Below, in pieces: positions 32,814-43,486 of a stretch of DNA of 64,000 bases. A model generated the notes under the pieces. The model was given only the letters and a program-made list of their open reading frames with translations, had not been told where the DNA came from and ran no database searches. Numbering within the stretch: the stretch's first letter is position 1; each line of letters starts with the position of its first letter. Source of the DNA: Castellaniella defragrans (GTDB lineage Bacteria > Pseudomonadota > Gammaproteobacteria > Burkholderiales > Burkholderiaceae_B); contig NZ_JACHIB010000010.1 in NCBI RefSeq assembly GCF_014203015.1, forward strand, positions 98,476-162,475. Reading direction: 5' to 3'. Position numbers and translations under genes: made by a program.

Positions 32814-34121
32814 ATGAGCTCGAAACTGCCCTTCGCCACCTACCTGTATTTCCTGGCGCAATCCATCAACCTGACCACCGCCGTCATGTCGGTGGCGATG
32901 GCGGCCATCGTGGGGGCGTCGCTGACGCCCAGCCTCTGGCTGTCCACCGTGCCCTACGGCTTCCAGTTCCTGTGCGTGATGCTGATGACGGTGCCCGCCT
33001 CCCGGCTGATGAAACGCATCGGACGCAAGCCGGCGTTCCTGCTGGCGGCCCTCCCCCTGGCGCTGTCGGGCGCGGCGGGCTACCTGGCCGTGGACCGGAG
33101 CTCGTTCGCGCTGCTGATCGTGGCGCACGCGCTGCTGGGCAGCTACATCGCCTTCGCCAATTTCAACCGCTTCGCGGCCACCGACGGCCTGGACGCGCGG
33201 CTCAAGCCCAGGGCCATCTCGCTGGTCGTGGCGGGCGGGGTCCTGGCGGCGCTGGCCGGCCCGCTGCTGGCGGACCGGCTGAAGGACGTGGCCGGCTACG
33301 CGCCCTTCGCGCTGTGCTACGCCGCCTTCACCGGCCTGGCGCTGCTGTCCTTCCTGGTCCACCTGGCGGTGCGGGAAGCGCCCGGCCCCGCGCGGCTTCC
33401 GGCGGCCGGGGGCGGGCATGGGGGGACGGACGGACAAGCGGGTGCGGATGGATATGCCGGAGTGGGCGGGCATGGCGGAGCGGACGGGCATGCGGGCGCG
33501 GCCTGGCGCGCCGTCCGGCGCTCGCCCGCCCTGGGGGCGGCCATCGCCGTGGGCGCGCTGGGCTACGGCATCATGAACCTGCTGATGGTGCAGGCCTCGC
33601 TGCACATGGCCAGCCTGCACATGCACTTCTCGGCGGTCGGCACGGCCATCCAGTGGCACGTGGTGGCGATGTTCGCGCCGTCCTTCTTCACCGGCGCGAT
33701 CATCGGCCGCCTCGGGCTCAGGGCGGTGATCGTCGGCGGCATCCTCCTGCTGATCACCGCCAGCGTCCTGAACCTGCTGTCCGACGGCTACGCCATGCTG
33801 GTCGCCAGCCTGGTGGTCCTGGGCCTGGGCTGGAACTTCACCTACGTGGGCGGCAGCGCCCTGCTCGCCCGGGTGCTGGGGGAACAGCCCCATGCGATCG
33901 AGGTGCAAGGCCTGAACGACCTGGGCCTTTCCGTGATGGCCACCGCCGGCGCCTTCCTGCCCGCCCTGCTGCTGCAGGGGCTGGGGTGGGCCGGCACCAA
34001 CCTGGCGTGCATCGGGCTGTGCCTGGCGCTGCTGGCCTACGTCCATCGCAGCCTGAAGCGCGATCCGGCGATGGCGCCGATCAGCTGGAACGCCGGGAGC
34101 GACCCAGGCGTTTCGCCCTAG
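32814..34121 (+). CDS. MFS transporter with Gly/His-rich central loop
   Basis: 435 residues, twelve predicted helices in two halves, with an MFS loop 2-3-like SRLMKRIGRKPAF. The cytoplasmic loop between the halves (about residues 197-230) is an unusual low-complexity run built from GG-H-GG and G-A-D-G units encoded at about 33406-33505. It is divergent from the MocR-type regulator, which probably controls it. The stop overlaps the end of the convergent quinone oxidoreductase gene by 4 bp. Substrate unknown; helix content resembles YcaD/UMF-type small-molecule exporters but I cannot assign one. Confidence 0.85.
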   Translation: MSSKLPFATYLYFLAQSINLTTAVMSVAMAAIVGASLTPSLWLSTVPYGFQFLCVMLMTVPASRLMKRIGRKPAFLLAALPLALSGAAGYLAVDRSSFALLIVAHALLGSYIAFANFNRFAATDGLDARLKPRAISLVVAGGVLAALAGPLLADRLKDVAGYAPFALCYAAFTGLALLSFLVHLAVREAPGPARLPAAGGGHGGTDGQAGADGYAGVGGHGGADGHAGAAWRAVRRSPALGAAIAVGALGYGIMNLLMVQASLHMASLHMHFSAVGTAIQWHVVAMFAPSFFTGAIIGRLGLRAVIVGGILLLITASVLNLLSDGYAMLVASLVVLGLGWNFTYVGGSALLARVLGEQPHAIEVQGLNDLGLSVMATAGAFLPALLLQGLGWAGTNLACIGLCLALLAYVHRSLKRDPAMAPISWNAGSDPGVSP

Positions 34122-34969
34122 GCCTGCTGCAGCGCCGCCGCCACGGAATCGGCCAGCGGGGTCGTCGGCCGGCCGATCAGCCACGACAGCTGGCGGCCGT
34201 CGTCGAACAGTGCGCCCCGGGACGCATCGACGTCCCAGCCGGCGATCGCCCGGGCCAGTTCCGCAGGCAGGCCATGGCTTGCCAGCAAGGCGGCGTAATC
34301 GGCCTCGGGCAGGTTGCGGTAGGGAATGGTGCGGCCCGCCTGGCGCGAGATCTCGGCGGCCAGTTCGTCCAGCGTGTAGGCGGTGTCGCCCGCCAGCTCG
34401 TAGGTCTTGCCCTCGTGGCCGGCGCCGGCCAGCACCACGGCGGCCGCTTCGGCGTAGTCCGTGCGCGCGGCCGAGGCGATGCGGCCCTGGCCGGCGCTGC
34501 CGACCAGCGCGCCGCCCGCCAGCGCACCCGCCATGGCGCCCATGTAGTTCTCGGTGTACCAGCCGTTGCGCAGGATCGTCCAGGCCAGGCCGGAGTCCTT
34601 CAGCATCCGCTCGGTCTGGCGGTGCTCGTCCGCCAGGCTGAGCGGCGAGACGTCGGCATGCAGCAGGCTGGTGTAGACGATGTGCCGCACGCCCGCCGCC
34701 CGGGCCGCCTCGATCGCATGGCGATGCTGCGCGGCGCGGCGGCCGACTTCGCTGGAGGAAATCAGCAGCAGCGCGTCCACGCCCGCCAGCGCCGGCGCCA
34801 GGCTCGCGGGCCGGTCGTAGTCGGCTGCGCGGACCGCGATGCCCAGGTCGGCCGCCTTGGCGGGCGTGCGCGCCAGCGCCCGCAGGCGGTCGGGAGCGAC
34901 GCGGGTCTTCAGGTGCTGGATGACGAGGCGGCCGAGCTGGCCGGTGGCGCCGGTGATGGCAATGGTCAT
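34118..34969 (-). CDS. qorB: NAD(P)H:quinone oxidoreductase-like SDR protein (QorB/YtfG)
   Basis: Atypical short-chain dehydrogenase of the NmrA-like group; E. coli QorB reduces quinones with NADPH. 283 residues with ITGATGQLGRLV at the N-terminus, SSSEVGRRAAQH, and ILRNGWYTENY, all typical of QorB. ATG at 34969 begins directly before the Rossmann strand. It is divergent from an HxlR-type regulator, as ytfG is from ytfH in E. coli, so quinone- or electrophile-responsive control is likely. Confidence 0.93.
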   Translation of the reverse strand: MTIAITGATGQLGRLVIQHLKTRVAPDRLRALARTPAKAADLGIAVRAADYDRPASLAPALAGVDALLLISSSEVGRRAAQHRHAIEAARAAGVRHIVYTSLLHADVSPLSLADEHRQTERMLKDSGLAWTILRNGWYTENYMGAMAGALAGGALVGSAGQGRIASAARTDYAEAAAVVLAGAGHEGKTYELAGDTAYTLDELAAEISRQAGRTIPYRNLPEADYAALLASHGLPAELARAIAGWDVDASRGALFDDGRQLSWLIGRPTTPLADSVAAALQQA

Positions 34970-35137
34970 GAGGGTGCGTCCTTGAAAAAAAGGGTGACGT
35001 GAAAAGTGAAGAGCGACATGAAGATCGGAGGGTGACGTCACTCTACCCCATGAACAAACTTTTAGTAAGTACGCACAGAAATGTTAGTATTGTTCCATTC
35101 CCGCCGACTGCCTCCCTCCCCGCGCAATCATCCGCCC
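34970..35137. promoter_or_regulatory. qorB-hxlR divergent promoter region
   Basis: AT-rich core at about 35051-35095 containing two TTAGTA direct repeats (35062-35067 and 35084-35089) 22 bp apart, two helical turns, and AGTAAGTAC beside the first. Such spacing suits a dimeric HxlR regulator; assignment as its operator is inference. Confidence 0.45.
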
Positions 35138-35578
35138 ATGACCACGAAGCCCCTCGCCCCAGCCAGATCCACGCTTGCCGAACCCGCGCCGGCCGAACGC
35201 GCCCCGTCCCCGCCCCTGTCCCTGTCGCAGCGCCTGCGCCCCGGCAACCTGCTGGCCGCCGACTGCCCCTCGCGCGAGGTGCTCAAGCACGTCACCAGCC
35301 GCTGGGGCGTGCTGGTGCTGATCGTCCTGGAAGGCGGAACGCACCGCTTCAGCGAACTGCGACGCGCCATCGGCGGGGTCAGCGAGCGCATGCTGGCGCA
35401 GACCCTGCAGTGGCTCGAAGGCGACGGCCTGGTGCTGCGCACCGCCCTGGAGGTCGTGCCGCCCCACGTCGAATACAGCCTGACTCCGCTGGGCCGCGAG
35501 GCGGCCGAGAAAGTGCGGACCCTGGCCGACTGGATCGAGCTGAACCTGCCCAGGATCCGGCAGGCGGAGACGCAATGA
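35138..35578 (+). CDS. HxlR family transcriptional regulator (YtfH-like)
   Basis: 146 residues: a Pro/Ala-rich N-terminal extension, then a MarR-like winged helix with CPSREVLKHVTSRWGVLVLIVL, the HRFSELRRAIGGVSERMLAQTL recognition region and HVEYSLTPLG. The Cys at the start of the winged helix is the position used for quinone/thiol sensing in HxlR proteins. Divergent from qorB. A broken copy of its internal sequence lies about 2.2 kb away at 37406-37501. Its stop overlaps the ATG of an AraC remnant (ATGA). Confidence 0.92.
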   Translation: MTTKPLAPARSTLAEPAPAERAPSPPLSLSQRLRPGNLLAADCPSREVLKHVTSRWGVLVLIVLEGGTHRFSELRRAIGGVSERMLAQTLQWLEGDGLVLRTALEVVPPHVEYSLTPLGREAAEKVRTLADWIELNLPRIRQAETQ

Positions 35579-35718
35579 ACGCACGGGCTCCCGCCTCCCC
35601 TCCCGCCGTGCGCCGCGATGCCTTCGCTGCGTGCCGGCGCGATCCCGCCCCGCCCTTCGAGGCAACGCCCGATGGGCGCCCGGGCACCCGGTTCATCTGT
35701 AGAATGAGCGGACAGTAA
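35575..35718 (+). pseudogene. N-terminal remnant of the AraC-type regulator (copy of the start of 37523-38374)
   Basis: A 47-codon frame whose first 30 or so residues match the first residues of the AraC-type protein encoded at 37523: both begin MNA and share SP-AV-RRDA-A and RDPA-PF-E patterns, with DNA similarity from 35572 to about 35660. After that the similarity stops and the frame ends at 35718. The ATG overlaps the hxlR stop. This suggests that hxlR and the araC-type gene were once adjacent and coupled. Confidence 0.7.
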
Positions 35719-35759
35719 CCTTTTTTACAGCAGTGTCATAACTCAACAGGAGCGTGGAC

Positions 35760-37328
35760 ATGGCCCTTCCTCAATGGACCGACCAGCAAGTCTTCGATCA
35801 GATGAATTCCGGCAGCACGTGGACCAGTTCGCTCATCACGTATGCCTTTCCCCAGTCCAGCAGCGTGTTTGACCCGGATCTAGCCGAACATTTCGCCGGG
35901 TTTTCGCCCCTGAACACGGCGCAGCAGCCCCTGGTCCATTTGGCCATGATGCTGTGGGATGACCTGATCGCCCGCGACATCGTCCAGGGGTCCGTGCATG
36001 ACGCCGATATCATGCTCAGCAATACGTCCAGTACGGACGGCTATGCCTTCGCCGTCTCTGGTGGCACGGTCTGGTTTTCCTCCAAGGAAGACCTTCTTCA
36101 ATCTCCGGAGATCGGCAAAGACGGCTTCGTCACCTTTTTGCATGAAATCGGCCACGCGCTGGGTTTGAACCACATGGGCGATTACAACGGCGAGGACGAT
36201 AATGGTCCGTCGTCCTACCAGGACAGCGACATGCTGTCGATCATGTCGTATTACGGCCCCGGCATGAATGGGGGCAAGGGCCTGGTGGCCTGGGGCGATT
36301 GGTTCGCATCCGACATCGGCAGCGAGGGGTATTCGCCCCAGACTCCGATGGTCAACGACATCATGGTGATCCAGCGGTTGTATGGGGCCGACACCACCAC
36401 CCGGGAAGGCAATACGGTCTATGGCTTCGGTTCCAACATCCAGGGTCCTTTGGCGCAGATTTACGATTTTTCCATCAACCAGCATCCCATCCTGACGATT
36501 TACGATGCAGGCGGAGTGGACACAATAAACCTCAGCGGCTGGGGGACGGACAGCCTGATCGATCTGAACCCGGGCCAGTATTCTTCCGTCAACGGCATGA
36601 CCAACAATCTCGCCATCGCCAAGGCAACCCTCATCGAAAACGCCGTGGCCGGCGCGGGCAACGACGTGCTGATAGGGAATTCCGCCGACAACCATCTGGA
36701 CGGCGGGGCCGGGCAGGACAGCGCGATGTTCAGCGGGGCGCTGCCCGGCTACGACCTGAGCTACGACGTGTTCAGCCGGGAATACACGGTGGTGGACATG
36801 ACGGCGGGCCGGGATGGCACCGATACGCTGATCAATATCGAATACGCCAATTTCAACGGTGCCGGGGGCGATCTGAACGATCTGACCCCGGCGGTCTACC
36901 GTTTTTACAATGCCGGCCTGGGCCTGCATTTCTATACGTCCAATAACGACGAAGCCACGGCCGTCACCCGGATGAACGGCTTCGTCTATGAGGGCGTGGG
37001 TTTTGGCCGGAGCGTGGAGGGGGCCGGCATTCCCGATGCGGACACCGTGGCCGTGCAGCGTTTCTACAATCAGGCCACGGGCGACCATTTCTACACCGCC
37101 GGAGCGGACGAGGCCCGTCATCTCATGGAAATCGGCGGGGCCTGGCAGTACGAAGGGCGGGCCTTCAATGCCTACGGCACCCAGGCGGACGGCACGACGG
37201 CGCTTTACCGCTTCCTGAATACCGAATCCGGCACCCATTTCTACACGGCGGACATCGCCGAGAAGGAAGCCGTGATGCAAAGCGGCTATTTCAGCTACGA
37301 AGGCATTGCCTTCTACGTGACCGCCTGA
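35760..37328 (+). CDS. Serralysin-like M10 metallopeptidase with C-terminal DUF5648-type repeats
   Basis: Secreted zinc endopeptidase candidate of 522 residues. The zinc motif HEIGHALGLNH is at about 128-138 and the Met-turn SIMSYY at about 160-165; a serralysin C-terminal beta-roll segment (GNDVLIGN, NHLDGGAGQD) lies near 300-320. From about 378 to the end come three repeats with RFYN/RFLN and HFYT motifs, as in DUF5648 lectin-like modules. There is no Sec signal, as expected for type I secretion, but no ABC/MFP secretion genes are nearby. AGGAG at 35748-35752 favours ATG 35760 over GTG 35754. Base composition is visibly less GC-rich than neighbours and the gene is flanked by broken duplicates, both signs of transfer. 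Confidence 0.88.
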   Translation: MALPQWTDQQVFDQMNSGSTWTSSLITYAFPQSSSVFDPDLAEHFAGFSPLNTAQQPLVHLAMMLWDDLIARDIVQGSVHDADIMLSNTSSTDGYAFAVSGGTVWFSSKEDLLQSPEIGKDGFVTFLHEIGHALGLNHMGDYNGEDDNGPSSYQDSDMLSIMSYYGPGMNGGKGLVAWGDWFASDIGSEGYSPQTPMVNDIMVIQRLYGADTTTREGNTVYGFGSNIQGPLAQIYDFSINQHPILTIYDAGGVDTINLSGWGTDSLIDLNPGQYSSVNGMTNNLAIAKATLIENAVAGAGNDVLIGNSADNHLDGGAGQDSAMFSGALPGYDLSYDVFSREYTVVDMTAGRDGTDTLINIEYANFNGAGGDLNDLTPAVYRFYNAGLGLHFYTSNNDEATAVTRMNGFVYEGVGFGRSVEGAGIPDADTVAVQRFYNQATGDHFYTAGADEARHLMEIGGAWQYEGRAFNAYGTQADGTTALYRFLNTESGTHFYTADIAEKEAVMQSGYFSYEGIAFYVTA

Positions 37329-37363
37329 TGCGCTTCCGGGGGGCGCCACCCCCGGAACGCCGA

Positions 37364-37501
37364 GCTCATGCCGATGCGCACCAGGTGGTTGTCCGAAGCC
37401 ACGTCAGCCAGATCCGCACCGGGCAGATCCGCGCCGGTCGAACCCTCGCCGGCCGGACGCGCCCCGTCCCCGCCCCTGCCCCTCTCGCGGCGCCTGCGCC
37501 C
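37364..37501. pseudogene. Mosaic junction: clpB-like 34-mer plus broken hxlR copy
   Basis: Bases 37364-37397 match 39918-39951 inside clpB at 31 of 34 positions, and read leftward give SDNHLVRIGMS versus [11 protein letters not shown] in ClpB. Next to it, 37441-37500 matches 35181-35240 inside the hxlR gene at 55 of 60 positions, with weaker similarity starting at 37406. The hxlR copy then jumps to a short sequence resembling its end, just before the AraC-type start. Not translated into a sensible protein. Confidence 0.75.
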
Positions 37502-37522
37502 GATCGAGCAGGGGGAAATGCA

Positions 37523-38374
37523 ATGAACGCACCGGAAACCAGGCCCTCTCCCGCCGTTCCTCGCCGCGATGCCTCCGCATCGTTCTGGCGCGATCCAGCC
37601 CTGCCCTTCGTCGAAAGCCGCCGGGCGTGCCACAGCCGCGCCTGCTACGTGCCGCATCGCCATCCGACCTTTTCCATCGGCGCGGTGGACGAGGGCCGCA
37701 GCCTGTTCACCGGCGCCGCCCACGGCCCGGTCACGCTGCGCCCCGGCACGCTGGTGTTCGTGCCGGCCGAACGCGTGCATGCCTGCAACCCGGTCCCCGG
37801 CACCGCCTGGAGCTACCAGATGCTGCACCTGGACGCCGCCTGGCTGCGCGCCGTCCGGCGGGAATACGTCCAGACCGCCCTGGACGGGACCGAGCCGGTG
37901 CGCATCTCGACGGAACCGGAGACCTATGAACGCTTCCGCCGGCTCAACGCGCTGCTGTTCTCCAATGCCGACCCGCGCGGCAAGGAATCGGCGCTGATCG
38001 AATTCCTGGGGGACACCGACGCCGGCGCGGGCCTGCGCATCGAGGCGCCGGCCGTCCCGTCGAGACTGGCCGGGAGGCTCCGGCCGGCCCTGGACCGCCT
38101 GCGCGCTGCCCCGGACTGCGACGCGCCCCTGGAAGAACTGGCGCGCCTGGCGGACATGAGCCGCTACCAATTGATCCGCGCCTTCCGGGCCGTCACCGGC
38201 ATGACGCCGCACGCCTGGCAATTGAACCAGCGCGTCAACCTGGCCCGCGAACGGATCCGGGAAGGCGCCGGCATCGCGGAAGTCGCGCTGCAGCTGGGCT
38301 TCGCGGACCAAGCGCACTTCCAGAGGGTCTTCAAGGCCTATGCGGGCGTGACGCCCGGCCGCTTCCGGGCCTGA
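37523..38374 (+). CDS. AraC family regulator (AraC-ligand type) paired with LysE exporter
   Basis: 283 residues: an N-terminal cupin-like sensor with YVPHRHPTFSIGAV and FVPAERVHACNP, then a C-terminal HTH with LEELARLADMSRYQLIRAFRAVTGMTPHAW and LGFADQAHFQRVFKAYAG. ATG at 37523 is supported by the matching start of its remnant at 35575. It lies 102 bp upstream of a LysE-family gene, a frequent pair in which the regulator senses the exported amino acid. Confidence 0.9.
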   Translation: MNAPETRPSPAVPRRDASASFWRDPALPFVESRRACHSRACYVPHRHPTFSIGAVDEGRSLFTGAAHGPVTLRPGTLVFVPAERVHACNPVPGTAWSYQMLHLDAAWLRAVRREYVQTALDGTEPVRISTEPETYERFRRLNALLFSNADPRGKESALIEFLGDTDAGAGLRIEAPAVPSRLAGRLRPALDRLRAAPDCDAPLEELARLADMSRYQLIRAFRAVTGMTPHAWQLNQRVNLARERIREGAGIAEVALQLGFADQAHFQRVFKAYAGVTPGRFRA

Positions 38375-38476
38375 TGCCGGGCCGGGCCGCCCCGAAAGCG
38401 CGGCGCGGCCGCAATTTCCTTCAATACGGAACGCGCGCGCACCGGCACACTGCGGAAAAACACGCATGTGCTCCGA

Positions 38477-39112
38477 ATGCAGCAATTCCTGATCATCGCC
38501 GCGGCGCATTTCCTGGCGCTGCTTTCCCCCGGCCCCGATTTCTTCCTGATCGCCAGGACCTCCCTGTCCGCCGGCTGGCGTGTCGCCAGCGGCGCCTGCG
38601 CGGGCATCGCGCTGGCCAACGGGGTGTTCATCGTCGCCGCGTTCGCCGGCACCGCCGCGCTGCGGCCCAACGGCCCCCTGTTCATCGGCCTGCAAGCGGC
38701 CGGCTGCGCCTATCTGCTGTACCTGGGCGTCCTGTTCGTCCGCCACGCGGGCCGCGGCCGCCTGGACCTGCCGGACGGCCGGACGGCCCGACCCGGCTGC
38801 TCTTCCGCCGCCTGGCGAAGATCCGCCGGCATGGGATTTCTCTCCGGCATCCTCAACCCGAAGAATGCGCTGTTCTACGCCAGCCTGGCCGCGCTGCTGA
38901 CCGGCCCGCACGCGAGCGCCGGCTGGAAGGCGTTCTACGGCGCCTGGATGTTCGGCGCGGTGCTGGTCTGGGACGTGCTGGTGGCCGCCATGATCGGCAA
39001 CCGGGCCGTGCTGCGGCGCTTCGCGCGGTCCCTGCCCTGGCTGGAGCGCATGTCCGGCATCGTCCTGATCCTGCTCGCGCTGGGTGTCCTGGCGGTCCTC
39101 CTGCTTCGCTGA
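38477..39112 (+). CDS. LysE family amino acid exporter
   Basis: Inner-membrane amino acid/derivative efflux protein, 211 residues with about six helices. N-terminal signature FLALLSPGPDFFLIARTSL and later GFLSGILNPKNALFY are diagnostic for LysE/RhtB proteins. ATG at 38477 is preferred over GTG 38468 because relatives start directly before the first helix. Presumably controlled by the upstream AraC-type regulator. It converges on clpB. Confidence 0.92.
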   Translation: MQQFLIIAAAHFLALLSPGPDFFLIARTSLSAGWRVASGACAGIALANGVFIVAAFAGTAALRPNGPLFIGLQAAGCAYLLYLGVLFVRHAGRGRLDLPDGRTARPGCSSAAWRRSAGMGFLSGILNPKNALFYASLAALLTGPHASAGWKAFYGAWMFGAVLVWDVLVAAMIGNRAVLRRFARSLPWLERMSGIVLILLALGVLAVLLLR

Positions 39113-39152
39113 AAGCCGGGGACCGAGGCACCACCGCGGCGCGAAATGAAAA

Positions 39153-39216
39153 CGCCGGACCGCTCCCCGGCCGCCGCGTCCCGGAATGGACGCGACGCAC
39201 GGAGGGCGGTCCGGCG
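39153..39216. terminator. Inverted repeat between lysE and clpB
   Basis: CGCCGGACCGC (39153-39163) and GCGGTCCGGCG (39206-39216) are perfect 11-bp inverted arms with a 42-bp loop, located between converging genes. There is an AAAA run on the left foot (useful for leftward clpB transcripts) but no T-run on the right, so the terminator role is tentative. Confidence 0.45.
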
Positions 39217-39242
39217 CTGCGCGGACCCGGAACGCCGGGCGC

Positions 39243-41834
<2,592 letters not shown>

Positions 41835-41881
41835 GGGTGTATCCCTTGAATGGGAGGGGGCGTCGCGCCCCGATGCTCGGT

Positions 41882-41909
41882 ATATGCGGATGAAACACCG
41901 GTTTTCAAG
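41882..41909 (-). promoter_or_regulatory. Sigma-32 heat-shock promoter of clpB
   Basis: Reading leftward: CTTGAA (41909-41904), a 14-bp spacer, then CCGCATAT (41889-41882), matching the sigma-32 consensus CTTGAA-N13-15-CCCCATNT in all but one defined position. It lies upstream of the clpB ATG, so heat-shock control is strongly suggested. Confidence 0.82.
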
Positions 41910-42140
41910 CGGCGCGGGCGCCCGGAGACGCGCCGGCCGGCAGGGCCCGGGCGGCGGCCCGGGCAGCGGCCCGGCATCGGACCGGATGGGTCCGCCGCCG
42001 GCCCCGGCCGCCGCCCGGACCAATGCTTTAAGCAATAACTATCTGATTCGCATGGATTTTATTGAACCTAGGGCAAACCCTATGATACAGTCCCCCGGAC
42101 CTTGTCCGAGGTCCTCGCTCCATCGCCCCAAGGACAGCCC
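41910..42140. promoter_or_regulatory. Upstream region of the P450 gene with palindromes
   Basis: The 306-bp gap between divergent clpB and P450 starts is very GC-rich on the clpB side and AT-rich at about 42010-42090. It contains TGCTTTAAGCA (about 42024-42034) and the perfect inverted repeat TAGGG-CAAA-CCCTA (42069-42082), a good operator candidate for the P450 gene. A Shine-Dalgarno-like AAGGA precedes the ATG at 42141. Confidence 0.5.
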
Positions 42141-43295
42141 ATGAACACCCCCCAGGACTGGGACCCCCGCGCCCCCGAAGTCCTCGCCGACCCGATCGCC
42201 GCCTACGACCGCATGCGCCGCCGCTGCCCGGTGGCCCACAGCGACTACCTGCACCATTCCGTGTTCCGCCACGCCGACGTCATGCGGATCCTGCTGGACC
42301 ACGAGACCTTCAGCAGCCAGGCGTCGCGCCACGTCTCCGTGCCCAACAGCATGGATCCCCCGGAACACACCGCCTACCGCCGGCTGATCGAGCCCTACTT
42401 CGCCCCGGAGCGCATGGCGGCCTTCGAGCCGGCCTGTCGCCGCCTGTGCGCGGAACTGGTCGCCGCGCTGCCGCGCAACGAGCGCGTCGAGATCATGTTC
42501 GGCCTGGCGCACCCCTTCGCCCTGCGCATGCAGTGCGCCTTCCTGGGCTGGCCCGACAGCCTGCACGAACCCCTGCGGCAGTGGATCCACAAGAAGAACG
42601 TCGCCACGCTCTCGGGCGACGCGCACGCGATCGCGGCCGTGGCCACCGAATTCGACGAGACCATCCGCGCCCTGCTGAAAGTCCGCCGCGACGCCGGCGA
42701 CCAGGCGCCGGACGACGCCACCACGCGCCTGCTGCGCGAGACCGTGAACGGCCGCCCGCTGGCCGAGGACGAGATCGTCAGCATCCTGCGCAACTGGACC
42801 GTCGGCGAGCTGGGCACCATGGCCTCCAGCGTCGGCATCATCGCCCACTACCTGGCGTCCCACCCGGACCTGCAGGACCGCCTGCGCAGCCAGCCGGAAC
42901 TGGTGCGGCCCGCCAACGACGAGATCCTGCGCATCCACGCACCGCTGATCGCCAACCGCCGCGCGACCACCTGTCCGGTGCGCCTGGGCGGCACGCAGAT
43001 CCCGGCCGGCGAACGGGTCACGCTGATCTGGGCCTCGGCCAACCGCGACGAGGCCGTCTTCGGCGACCCGGACGAATTCCGCCTGGACCGCGATCCGTCG
43101 CTGAACCTGCTCTACGGCGCCGGCATCCACGCCTGTCCGGGGGCGCCGCTGGCGCGCCTGGAAATCGAAGCCATGATCCAGGCCCTGCTGGCGGGCACCC
43201 GCGCCCTGGAGCCCGTCGCCGAGCAGCCGCCCATGCCGGCGATCTACCCGGCCAGCGGCTACCGCCAGGCGATGCTGCAATTGCGCCACGACTGA
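42141..43295 (+). CDS. Cytochrome P450
   Basis: Soluble heme-thiolate enzyme of 384 residues, likely a class I bacterial P450 or a peroxide-using variant. ExxR is present in NDEILRIHAP and the heme loop reads YGAGIHACPG with the ligand Cys, Tyr replacing the usual Phe. The I-helix reads NWTVGELGTMASSVG; at the positions of the usual acid-threonine pair of AGx(D/E)T it has Leu-Gly, so normal proton delivery for oxygen activation is in doubt. No ferredoxin gene adjoins it. Substrate unknown. ATG at 42141 has AAGGA upstream. Confidence 0.9.
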   Translation: MNTPQDWDPRAPEVLADPIAAYDRMRRRCPVAHSDYLHHSVFRHADVMRILLDHETFSSQASRHVSVPNSMDPPEHTAYRRLIEPYFAPERMAAFEPACRRLCAELVAALPRNERVEIMFGLAHPFALRMQCAFLGWPDSLHEPLRQWIHKKNVATLSGDAHAIAAVATEFDETIRALLKVRRDAGDQAPDDATTRLLRETVNGRPLAEDEIVSILRNWTVGELGTMASSVGIIAHYLASHPDLQDRLRSQPELVRPANDEILRIHAPLIANRRATTCPVRLGGTQIPAGERVTLIWASANRDEAVFGDPDEFRLDRDPSLNLLYGAGIHACPGAPLARLEIEAMIQALLAGTRALEPVAEQPPMPAIYPASGYRQAMLQLRHD

Positions 43296-43300
43296 ACCGG

Positions 43301-43345
43301 GACCGGCCGGGGCGCCGCGTCAGCTCCCCCCGGCCGGTCGCGTTT
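43301..43345 (+). terminator. Intrinsic terminator after the P450 gene
   Basis: Perfect 12-bp arms GACCGGCCGGGG (43301-43312) and CCCCGGCCGGTC (43328-43339), followed by GCGTTT. Strong stem, short T-run. Confidence 0.65.
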
Positions 43346-43424
43346 CGTGGCGAAGAAAGGACACTGCATAAGCTCATCGCCGATTCTCATACCAAGCGAC
43401 GGTTATATCCGTTCCGGCAAGACT

Positions 43425-43465
43425 ACAATTCAGGCATGAACCATTCGGGGCGGCATCCGCCCCGG
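43425..43465 (+). promoter_or_regulatory. Promoter and leader hairpin of the amidotransferase gene
   Basis: A -10-like TACAAT at about 43424-43429 follows an AT-rich stretch; downstream, GGGGCGG-CAT-CCGCCCC (43447-43463) forms a tight hairpin in the 5' leader, 23 bp before the ATG at 43487. It could modulate translation initiation; this is inference. Confidence 0.4.
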
Positions 43466-43486
43466 TTTGCTTGGAATCTGCCTGCC

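Noticed and set aside
35575..35718. A real 47-residue small protein after hxlR
   Set aside because: It matches the first codons of the AraC gene 2 kb away and then diverges to a chance stop, so a remnant is more likely.
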